A DNA stretch of 64,000 nt from Cladophialophora immunda. Lineage: Eukaryota > Ascomycota > Eurotiomycetes > Chaetothyriales > Herpotrichiellaceae. Under the pieces are notes generated by a model. That model was not told the DNA's origin. It ran no database searches and saw only the letters and a program-made list of their open reading frames with translations. Shown here piece after piece: positions 33,369 through 42,250 of this stretch (its first letter is position 1; every line of letters begins with the position of its first letter). The stretch is from positions 4,204,619 through 4,268,618 of the forward strand of contig NW_015622543.1 in the NCBI RefSeq assembly GCF_000835495.1, given 5' to 3'. The translations under genes and the position numbers were made by a program.

Positions 33369-34025
33369 TAAAAACTTTTCTCTCGCACGTGACTTTTATT
33401 CGGCTTCAAGCTGACCCCGCACGAGGCTCACAGTTATTCTACGGCACTTGCAACATCGATAACGAGGTTTTGGTCGCATTGTGTTTTATTCGCTAATCCT
33501 CTCTTCTGTCTCTGCAAATTATCATTCGCACCACCACCCCCCCACTTCAAGGCATCATAGGTTTTATTCAGCGGATCACTTCCAGCAGAAACTATGCTCC
33601 GACGAGCAGGTCTGTTGGGAAAGGAATGCCATTCATTGCTGACTTTTGCTATTTATCCTTGTTATCCTAATTTCATTCCTCCGAGTACATTCGGACTGGA
33701 GCAGGCGGAGCAGGCGGAGCTGTCAGCTCGAACTTCCCCGTAACATGCACTCCGCAGCTGAGCAGGGTGAGAGTTTGTTGAGCGCTAGAGAATCAGGCTG
33801 TCGGACCAGATGCTGGAGATCCTGTAGGTGGCTGGTCACCTGGTTGCAGTTCTTCCTGTCGATTTTGCCGATCCTATGTCAATTGCCGTGAGACTGCTTG
33901 CAATGAGTTCCGGAACAAGAGTTGATCTGGGATGATGAGGAGGGCATCAAATTGTGTTGAATGGCCGGCAGGGAAAGTTGGCTATCAATCCAAACCTTAG
34001 AGAATGCAGCTGTGTACTGATTACC
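33369..34025. other. Intergenic stretch
   Basis: About 650 bp between the U6 promoter and the decayed locus. A 9-bp GCAGGCGGA unit is doubled near 33700. No gene was recognised. Confidence 0.4.
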
Positions 34026-35338
34026 TTATAAAATGGTTCGAAGTTCTCTCGCTTTCTGGCGATCTTCATCTCGAGGGGTAATCGCATCAATCACGTACTC
34101 GCCCAGGACTTTTTCTGTCACGCTTTGGAACTCTTGCCAAAGTCGTTGTGGGGTGTCAGGCTCTGCACCATAGGAGTTCCGGAGTCTCGCCTCTCTCAGA
34201 ACTTGGAGTTGACTGAGAATGACTTGTGGCTCCAACATTGGTGCTGGACGGCGATCCACACCGAATGTGCTAGGTTCGATAGCCAGTTTGTGGAATACAT
34301 GAGCAGAGGCATGCTTCGACACACGATGGAGATTCAGAATAAGAGCATGAGCTCGACAGTTGCTGGTGGCAATCGCAAGCAACAAGTCCGCCTTTATTTG
34401 AGCAAATTCTGGATGGTTCTCAAAAGCTCTGTCAAAAAACCTCGAGGAAGATTTGCTGTGTGTCAATCGCGTTGTACTACCCAACTGATATAGATATCCA
34501 ACTCTTGAGCAAATGACAACATGTCAAAGAGGGCATCCTCAACTGTGGGAGGAGCTTCGCCAGCAGGTGTGCGCTGGATGTAGCCAGGCGGGAGGAATCC
34601 GGGCAAACTAAAAGGCTGCATCAATATTTGCATTGGCTTTTCTTTGTCACATGAGATGATGCGGTGAGAAATATGGTGAACTAAACACCATATTGAGCGT
34701 GTTGGCTCTCTGAGGACTTCAAATTTGAAGGTACCAGGTTCAGTGGTCATCCACTGGATTTTTTGCTGAGTCTGGGGCTTTTGAGGGCGCCGGCCATATG
34801 GACCTCGATCATAGTTAGCAGAAAATCCGATGGAGGGCCGTCGAGAAAATACCTGCTGTAATGTTCTAACTTCTGCCTTGTTTCCACCATTTTTACGTCC
34901 TCTTTGTGTGGCGATGCTACGAGTAGACTGCTAGTCTTGGGGTCCTGTGACAACAGTGGTGTCTGACGCGATTGCTGACCGCACAACCTGCGATGTGCTT
35001 GCCTCTTGAGGCAGCAAGTGTCCTACAGCAGGGCCTCGCTGAGGACGATATCGCCCAGGGTTTCGCTAGGGAGGGTAGAAGCCATCGTCAAATTGGGAGA
35101 GGTAGTAGCCATGGTCGGGCTCGGAAGGAGGGTAAAAGTCAGCGTATCGCCGAGGAGGGTCGTGGCTATAGTTTGGCCGGGCAGGGTAGGAGTCGTCCTT
35201 CGGTTGGGTAGTAGGTAAAAACGCGCCACAGGTGCAGTAATTTCGAGTGCCAGCGGGCCACACTCGAGCACAATCAGGGTTGGGGCAGGATAGATCAGAG
35301 TAAGGAGCAGGGTGGGAGTAAGAGCTTTGAGACGCCAT
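34026..35338 (-). pseudogene. Broken orphan gene with two in-frame TAG codons and a frame change
   Basis: I do not recognise the family. Reading from ATG 35338, one frame runs 292 codons to 34463. It has a Cys-rich knuckle near residues 17-35 (CPNPDCARVW then YCTCGAF), then a Tyr/Pro/Asp/Arg-rich segment, then a globular-looking part (FKFEVLREPTRSIW, FSLPGFLPPGYIQRTP, ALFDMLSFAQELDIYIS). TAG codons interrupt it at 35066-35068 and 34931-34933, each flanked on both sides by sequence of the same style. After 34463 similar globular sequence continues in another frame (FENHPEFAQIKADLLLAIA to the stop at 34026). No good intron removes the first TAG: no GT donor lies in the 100 nt before it. The second could lie in a 57-nt intron with a poor GTTGTG donor. 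Both stops are one C-to-T step from CAG. A pseudogene is most likely; unusual splicing or readthrough are the alternatives. Confidence 0.5.
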
Positions 35339-35571
35339 TTTGGTGCCTCTAGAGGGTCTGTATGCTCGCTGGACAGCAAGCAGGAGTTGATGTTGATGAT
35401 GGAGATGGAGATGATGATGAAGGAGAAAGAGAGAGGGGAGACTGAAACTGTAACTACCAGCAAGCTTGAAAGAAAATCCCAGTGTGATCCAAGGTCCAGC
35501 AGTGAATTGGAGCGGGCCAAAGTGGTTTTGTATGTGAAGCTGGCAGAGTCGGTTCATAGAAACGGACTTTG

Positions 35572-35990
35572 ATCCTCGCTGTTGATATGTGAGCTCACAG
35601 GTGTCATTGTCCGTCCGGCCACCAGAAGGGAGAGAGTGTAGACAAGACACCTTGTAGGCGATCCTCCATGTTGATATGTGAGATCACAGATGTCATTGTC
35701 CTTTCGGCTACCAAAGAATATCCTTCCTGTGTGCAAAGGAAGCGAAGACGATGACTTCGAGACCTCTTCTTGAGACTCACATACCAGTCTAAAAGAGAGG
35801 GCATGTATATATAAGAGGGAGAGGGAGAGTGTGTGAGAGAGAGAGGAAAGAGGACAGGGAAGGTACCTTATTGACGAATCTCATGCTGACATGTGAGCTC
35901 ATAGATGTTATTGTCCATCTAGTTTTTGCAAAGGAAGCGATGACGCTGATAGAGACCTCGTACTAAGACTGATATACCAATCTGAAAAAG
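35572..35990. repeat. Three degenerate direct repeats with purine-rich spacer
   Basis: Copies begin near 35572, 35661 and 35875 and share words such as GATATGTGAGCTCACAG, TGTCATTGTCC and, for copies 2 and 3, GCAAAGGAAGCGA. Offsets are about 89 and 215 bp. The spacer at 35811-35863 is a GA-rich simple repeat following TATATATAAG. The copies are diverged, so the duplication is old. They lie just upstream of the broken orphan gene. Confidence 0.7.
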
Positions 35991-36034
35991 AGACAGAGCA
36001 GATGAGCCGCCTGAGCCCGACTCTGTGCCGAGTT

Positions 36035-36775
36035 CTAGCAGGAATAAGTTTGCAGTTGTTGCAATGTCAGCAACGGGTCAGAACCAAAGGAACATATTGT
36101 CCCCAAGATAGGCTTGGATGTGTTTCTGCCAGATACTCGCTGCAAATTCGAATCACCGAGGGACCAAGTCCTCTCCAAGATGCGCTGCGGAATTGACCTT
36201 AGCCGACGTGAGTTCTGAATTGGCCTTGTCTCGGATAAGAGATCTGGGGCACTGTCTGCCTGTCGGCTAGACAAGCAGACATGACGACCTTGTCCGGTAA
36301 AAGAACCCGTGTCCCGTGTATCAGGGTGGAATGGAAGCAGGGGCGTGATCGGTTGCTGCGGAATTCTTTCTGCGTCAAGTTCAACTGGGGAGTCTCTGGT
36401 GACATATGAAGAGGCACTTGGCGTAGCAAGCCTAGCTTGCGGGTCTTTCGCAAGCTGACTGGGGTCGATGGGCACGTCATTCTGAGGATCGTCCATGTTT
36501 GGAGCTTGAACTTGGCCCGGACCTGTATTCTGGAGAAGGCCATGTGTAAAGGTAGGGTTCCAGGCCCGATTCTGCGCAGGATTCTGCGTTCCGTCCTGTA
36601 CCGGATTTTGCGTAGTGTTCTGTTGACCACGTTGAGGACGACTTTGGGCTCCTCTACTGCGTTCTATCATTTCCTGTAGGAGACCGGGATGGTAAAGACT
36701 TGGAGGAGGGTAAATAGGGTTCGCAGGGTGTGGCCGTGGTAGCCTTGGACGGTGGTGTCGACGACGGCGAGCCAT
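36035..36775 (-). CDS. Hypothetical disordered protein, Gln/Asn/Pro-rich
   Basis: Single open frame, 246 codons from the ATG giving MARRRRHHRPRL; the frame stays open 37 codons further upstream. It has a strongly basic N-terminus, then an imperfect NP-x-QN repeat (QNPVQDGTQNPAQNRAWNP), then Pro/Ser-rich sequence and a Leu-rich C-terminus. There is no domain, helix or targeting signal I can name. It sits between decayed loci, all on the same strand, and could itself be a fragment or a chance frame in biased DNA. Low confidence that it is expressed. Confidence 0.3.
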   Translation of the reverse strand: MARRRRHHRPRLPRPHPANPIYPPPSLYHPGLLQEMIERSRGAQSRPQRGQQNTTQNPVQDGTQNPAQNRAWNPTFTHGLLQNTGPGQVQAPNMDDPQNDVPIDPSQLAKDPQARLATPSASSYVTRDSPVELDAERIPQQPITPLLPFHPDTRDTGSFTGQGRHVCLSSRQADSAPDLLSETRPIQNSRRLRSIPQRILERTWSLGDSNLQRVSGRNTSKPILGTICSFGSDPLLTLQQLQTYSC

Positions 36776-37259
36776 CGTGATTTCTGGAGGGTTTCTTGTT
36801 GTGAGAGATGATGCAGAAGGTTGGGCTTGAGATAAACGAAGAGCTACTTTTGAAATTTGTTTTCTTTCTTTCACCTCACTCATCACTCAGCCGACGACTG
36901 AGCTGGTCACTGCCCTTCTTCGCGCCATGGGGAAAATCGGACGAGCTCAACGCGAGGACCCTGCGACCAATTTTCCCTCCCGCTGAAAGAAAGAATAGCT
37001 AGGCATTGGTGAATGGATCCTTCCAAGAAGTAGAAGCGAAGGCGGTGGGACGAGAAGAGCAGATCAGGGTTGGGAATTTGCAGGCTAGATTGCGAAGGCA
37101 ATGGGAACGGCTCAGGGCAGGAATGCTTCGCAGAATCTATCCCCAGCAGATTTGGTCAGTACTGATCTCGAGGCTATTCATTTGACTACCTACGTGTCTA
37201 CGCGACGATACGAAGCGGAGGAGAGAAGTCCTTCTATTGTCAAGACTACTGATCAGTCA

Positions 37260-37984
37260 GTCTATCGGACAACCCAGTCAATGTTGTTGTTCCGCCTTGA
37301 TTTTCCACTCAGTCTCCAACCACTCATTGTTCTTCAGCATCTCGATTTCCTGCTGAAGTGACTGTTCCTTGAAATCTCCGTCTCCGATCACTCATTGTTT
37401 GTCTTACATCTCGACCTCTTGCTGAAGTGACTGCTCCTTGAATTCTCCGTCTCCGACCACTCATTGTTCCTCTTTAGCATTTCGACTTCTTGCTGAAGTG
37501 GCTGCTGCTGCTCCTTGAATCTCGCCATTTTCATGCTTAAGCGAGCCATGGTTCCTGCAACATCCCGTAACGTTGATTAGCGGCCGTCAATTGCCCAACG
37601 GTCCGACTAATCTCAGTCTGCAACTGCGAGTTTGTCCAGCTCAGGGCAGCGACCTGGTTCTTCGGCGCCGTGTGATCGGCTGTAGCTTCTTGTCGGTATG
37701 GATCAAAGTGCCGTTGAAGGTCTTTAAGAAGCTTGGCGTAGCCAACTGGTTCTTGGAAAGCGGTGTGGTCCGTCGACGGTGGTAGCTTCTTGCCTATATG
37801 AATCAAAACGTTGTTGAAAGTCTTTGAGTAGCTTGGTGTCGTCGAAGTCGCCACCCGTCACAGGCCCTGCGGGCGACCCTCCACTCGGGGGCAGGCCAGT
37901 CTGGGTAGACTTGTTTTCTTGAATCTCCGGTCTCCTGGTGTTGACGGGACAGTCTGGGGACATGCTGTGCATTCTTGGACTCAA
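37260..37984 (-). pseudogene. Decayed coiled-coil repeat gene
   Basis: No known family is recognised. On the minus strand two adjacent repeats share KLLKD-x-Q-x2-FD-x-YRQEAT but lie in different frames, so a one-base shift separates them (around 37755-37775). Downstream, after a further shift near 37548, three tandem units encode FKEQ-x-LQQE(V/I)EM(L)-type heptad sequence, predicted coiled coil; the middle unit contains TAA and TGA in the continuing frame. Intact-looking helical sequence (SWTNSQLQTEISRTVGQL) lies between. At least two shifts plus stops argue for a dead gene rather than splicing, since none of the breaks has intron borders of normal size. Limits are approximate. Confidence 0.5.
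37312..37530. repeat. Three tandem 68-77 bp units (coiled-coil coding origin)
   Basis: The plus-strand words CACTCATTGTT (at 37321, 37389, 37458) and TTGCTGAAGTG recur with about 68-69 bp spacing; insertions such as extra CTG triplets lengthen one unit. On the minus strand each unit encodes a FKEQ...LQQE...NNEW heptad-like block. Confidence 0.8.
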
Positions 37985-38436
37985 GGAGGGCTAAGGCAAT
38001 CTCGACTGGAGGCTCCGAGGGATGAAATAAGTGAATGTAGGCACGAGGAATAGGTCTCTGCATAGGACACAGAATTGATGGAGGGGAGCGTGCGAAGAGG
38101 GTGGAAAGTGAGGCGCATCTTGTTGAGCAGTCCGGGACGGGAGTTGGTTCTGACAGCAGTCTGGGGATAACGATGCTCCCATGCGTACAGTGTGAAGAAG
38201 AAATCAGATCCGCAAGGGGAAGAGAAGGATTCAAGAGAATGATGGGATGGAAGAGTGACGATGTCTATTTGGATCAAAATGAATTTGGTTTCCAGGCGAA
38301 ATTCAGCGTCGTGACTTTGGTAAATGATGAAACGGCGAATCCGACCTGGGATTTAGAGTCGACTAGCTTAACCTTGGACAGTTCTCTAGAATAGCAATCT
38401 ACACTATATTATCCTTCTCTCTAGACAAGATGTTCA

Positions 38437-38971
38437 CTGCTGGAGATCTTGGAGCGACACTGACAGGTTGCTGGAGACGGAGTCGATCTCCTCGACGCCG
38501 GCAACAAGAAGGCGAACGTACCGCAAAAAAGTCAAGTCATTGCCATCAGCAGTGCCGCCGCGTACAATCGAAAAATCAGCGCTGGGTTCCCCTTACTCGG
38601 TGAGCAAGGCAGCCGTGGTTCAGATGTGGAAGCAATTGGCCACTTTCTTATCGCCGTATTCGATCCGCGCCAATGTTCACGTACCTGGCAGTAAGTCTCG
38701 TGTGCGGCCAGGAGAGAGGCATGGTTCTGACTTGTGATGCTGTCTAGTCATATCCTCTGAGATGTCTCAGTCGCTCCTCCAAAGCTTCGGCTCCGACACT
38801 GAGAGCGGAGGCAATCTGTCAAGGGCTGAAATCCCCGTGTGCCGCGCAGGTACTGGGGAAGATGTGGCGAGCACAATCCTCTACCTGGTCAGCAATACCG
38901 AGGCCTTTTTGCATGGAACCATAATTCCATCAGATGGCGGAAGGACTTCTATCACCCCGGCTGCATATTGA
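38437..38971 (+). pseudogene. Truncated, frameshifted SDR fragment
   Basis: This is the C-terminal half of a classical SDR (3-oxoacyl-reductase-like). Visible in order: a segment VIAISSAAAYNR (catalytic Ser region) in one frame, then PYSVSKAAV (Tyr-x3-Lys) in the next frame, a one-base shift near 38585-38592. Then come LSPYSIRANVHVPG, a good intron (38692-38748, GTAAGT...CTAG) and an exon with ISSEMSQSLL, RAGTGEDVASTILYLVSN and HGTIIPSDGGRTS ending at TGA. The N-terminal cofactor-binding half (TGxxxGxG, NNAG) is not found in the about 1 kb upstream. The preserved splice sites suggest recent decay. It is not a copy of the intact SDR at 31.8 kb, which is of another subfamily. Confidence 0.75.
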
Positions 38972-41320
38972 TGACAGGGGAGAGCAGGACTGCTCTATGG
39001 TGGCCACGGTGAGGCATTCGTGCTGCCGTCACAGCCGTGCTTTGGTCGGCATGGCTGCAGGAGGGCTTTCTGGGCAGCTCCAATCACCACAGCAATGTTC
39101 GAACCGCGGAAATCCCTACGAATCGGTGTGGGCGAAGATTGATCATTCCCAGCTGAGGTCAAAGCCCAAAGCCCCTGAGATCAGGCGTCGGCAACCAACC
39201 AGATCCCGAACGGCGCAAATCCCGACCGTCGCATTGGTACCATGCATCGACATTGGTTTTTCTTCTGGCAGTAAGCTGCAGTGTGGTTACAAGAAGTGCC
39301 GGGCAGCAGAACACTTGCAGCTGCGGCTCAGTGACGTGCGTGGTTGAGGCACCCGCTGTTCTTGGGGGCTGGAAAGCAACGGAGGGCTTCTGCTGGGATC
39401 TACCGTACTCGGCACTCCGTAGATGCTCCGTGAATTCTCCGTCCTTCAAACCCCTAAAGCTTCGATAGAAGATTCCAAACGGCCTCAATGTGGGGTAATG
39501 TGTTCATCTGTACTCCGTATAGAGTAAGGATCTTGTTCCCTGTTGGCATGATATGAGCAATCCCCGGAAAGTGTGTAGGCGGTGACCGCTACCTGCAGAA
39601 GTCCTAAGAGCTGCAGATTCAAGGCACAGCTTCTCTACTGGCGGTGGCGATTCTGGCAAATCCTTCCCCTGATTCCACGCGCGACATGGGGAAACTAAAG
39701 GCGATGTTTCCCTGCGTCCCGCCTGTTTGGCACCAATCATGTCTCCAGCAGCCTGATCAAAAAGGGTGGTGTCGACATCGTCTCTGCGGCGTCACGGATG
39801 TCTTTCCCTCTTCCAACCTCCGCGCCCCTCCTCCGGAGCGCCAACGTTGCAGTCCCTCCACGACATTTTCCGCCCTCCTTCACGTCCATTCTTCCCTACA
39901 GGCCAGGTTTCTAGGCCCGGCAATCTGCCACTTTCGCGCCGAAAGAGACGGTCGATCTCGGGGAGCACAAGGTCCCTCGACACCATCCAACCGTGAGTTG
40001 AATAGAGCCGTTGCAGTGGAGTCGTCGGAGGCTTTTGGAGCCATGGCTGGAATTTGCCATGAGCAACACGGGCTGCTGATGCAATAGGGGCTAGCTGAGA
40101 CATTGGGACAAAGACACAGGGATTGGTGGACCGGGTGACCAGATCTGCGTCCCTTTTTCACCATCGAGATTGCTGACCTTCCAGTGAGGGTTAGTCTACC
40201 TCGAACATGACGACGTCGAAACGTGCTGCCAACCTACACGTGCTTCCACAGGGATTCCGGGGTGTTTGACGAAGAGCTAGCGCAAAACTTCGTGGCGAAG
40301 CTCGGAGAATTCCATCTGGGCGCCACAAGCTGAAGCAGGTGGCGAGTAAGATCCCAAGAATGAAGCGTCTTCCCTGCAGCCGAAGTTTCTACGACGGCTT
40401 CGATTTGTATCGCCGCGACGTACCCAATATTCGTTTGGGTGGTTAGCCACGCCCCTATCACCTCTGATACCACGATGCCGGGATGCGGGCAGCTGAGGGA
40501 TACGACAGCAGCAGGTAAAGCAAGCACAAGCTACAGCCAGCAGGAACCGCCATGGCCTTATCGACGAAGCGCTGGGGGCTTTGGGCCAGGCGTGGGCCTA
40601 ACTAACAACAGATGTTCAAGGGTTGTTAGTGGGAGTCGTAGGGAGCTCGTCAACAGTACCCGGCAGCGGACTTCATCCCTCCAAGACCCGCTAGATCCAT
40701 GTATGCAACCACCCTTCACCACCAACGGGCAACCTCACCTGGCACCACCAAGAGCCACCAGCAGTTGACGCCTTTTAAAGGGTGCGGCCTATCTCGACCA
40801 TCACACTCTCTCTACCTTGCATCTGGGTTCCCTTGTCTGGTCACATCCAGCTCGTCCCTCTTCGGAGTTCTCAACACCAAATCTGAAAACGTGCTTCAGC
40901 CGGAAGGGCCATCGTCACTCTGCGAGTTCCCCCTCCCCTCCACTCCAGCCCAACTACCCAGTACTCTGATTCCGTCATACTTTACTAGCGGACTTTTCAT
41001 CACCTGGTTGGCCGGAGAAGGCGGTGTCCCACGCAACTTCTAGACGGCCTCTGCTACACCCCATTTTCATCCAAGCGTCGCCATTTGCTCCGTTTGCATG
41101 CGTTGGTGTCCTGGGGCGTCGAAGCCACTCCTCAGACCCATCGTTCGATTGCCCTTGGCCTAAGACCTCGCCAATCAAGTATCATATGCGACGCCCTCCT
41201 TACGTCCTCGGCTATTCAACCGTGCCGATTTCGATCTTACGCTCCCTATCTCGAGGCCCACGGTTGGACCAGTCTCTATAACTTCTGGCTGGCGAATGGT
41301 GAAGTCGATGTTGGTCACCC
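38972..41320. other. Gene-poor stretch upstream of the bZIP gene
   Basis: About 2.3 kb. Only short overlapping frames without recognisable features. It probably includes a long bZIP promoter/leader. Confidence 0.45.
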
Positions 41321-42250
41321 ATGGAGTCACCCATGGATCCCGAAAGCAGCGAAGGAAGCACCAAGGCCGACGCTGTCATATCTAAACAGCAGCGAGTGCG
41401 CGATAACCAACGACGGAGCCGCGCTCGCCGCCGGGAATATCTTGCGGAGCTCGAGAACCAGTTGCAACAATGCCACATAATCTGTCGTGAGGCCGACCTA
41501 CAACGCAACGCCTTTGCAGAACTCCAAGCCGAGAATGCTCGTTTGCGAGATTTGTTAAAGAATGCTGGTATTAGTCCTGACGATGTGGAAAGTTCTGACA
41601 AGGAAACAACGCTTCAACGGCCCAGAGGGCTCATGCCAGCCTCTTTTCGACAATTAAAGCCCAAACTGTCCATCCACGAGGCCACGAATTCTCCATCTGC
41701 AGTGAGCCAGAAGCCTGGCAGTGCTGCATATTGGTCAACATCGTCGCCCTCGTCCTGCTGCACGCCACAACCTCCCGTGTCCACTGAAAACTTTGCAACC
41801 TACGACACTCAGTATGGTCAGCAGCTGATGCCACCACCGACGGTTCCTGCGACCGCAATATCTGCGACGGCAGCTGCAAACAGCTACACAAACAGATCCT
41901 ATGAGTTGTACTTCCCGCCGCACGGCCTGGAAGCACACCCACCCAGCGAGCCTTCGTTTGTGTGCCACGTGTTTCTTGTCCCGCCGAGCGGACCCCTCTA
42001 TACAGATGATAGCAACAGCATTTCCTGCTCGGTGGCGAAAGACATGATTTCACAGTACAATCCGACACCAGAAGAGATGGAAAACATCGTAGCCAGGCTT
42101 TCGACGGCATTCAGCCGACCCTTGTATCAAGGAGAGAGCTGTCGAGTCAACCGACAAGTTTTGTTTCAAGTCCTCTACGAGATGAATTCCAACCAAGGCC
42201 CTCCTTTTGTCACTGGCCAGGTCATTGACACAGAACAGAACGGAATGTGA
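41321..42250 (+). CDS. bZIP transcription factor (fungal Yap-like/secondary-metabolism type)
   Basis: Single exon, 309 aa. The basic region at about 24-39 reads RVRDNQRRSRARRREY, matching the fungal N-x2-RRSR-x-RR pattern. It is followed by a zipper (YLAELENQLQQC ... ENARLRDLL) to about residue 80, with Cys51 and Cys56 at its start. The rest is Ser/Pro/Thr-rich with clustered Cys (SSCCTP), then a conserved-looking C-terminal region (FLVPPSGPLYTDD, MISQYNPTPEEMENIVARL). The architecture resembles small bZIPs of Eurotiomycetes such as those near AP-1/RsmA, and also uncharacterised ones. The in-frame ATG at residue 5 is an alternative start. It is flanked by more than 2 kb of gene-poor DNA on each side. 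Confidence 0.88.
   Translation: MESPMDPESSEGSTKADAVISKQQRVRDNQRRSRARRREYLAELENQLQQCHIICREADLQRNAFAELQAENARLRDLLKNAGISPDDVESSDKETTLQRPRGLMPASFRQLKPKLSIHEATNSPSAVSQKPGSAAYWSTSSPSSCCTPQPPVSTENFATYDTQYGQQLMPPPTVPATAISATAAANSYTNRSYELYFPPHGLEAHPPSEPSFVCHVFLVPPSGPLYTDDSNSISCSVAKDMISQYNPTPEEMENIVARLSTAFSRPLYQGESCRVNRQVLFQVLYEMNSNQGPPFVTGQVIDTEQNGM

Noticed and set aside
34931..34987. 57-nt intron removing the second TAG of the orphan gene
   Set aside because: The donor GTTGTG is a poor match to the GTRNGT donors used by other genes here, and the first TAG has no donor within about 100 nt, so splicing alone does not rescue the frame.
31849..38971. The intact SDR and the SDR fragment as a recent duplication
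   Set aside because: Their motifs differ (YSQSK with WWOX-like context versus YSVSK with DGGR-type C-terminus); they belong to different SDR subfamilies.
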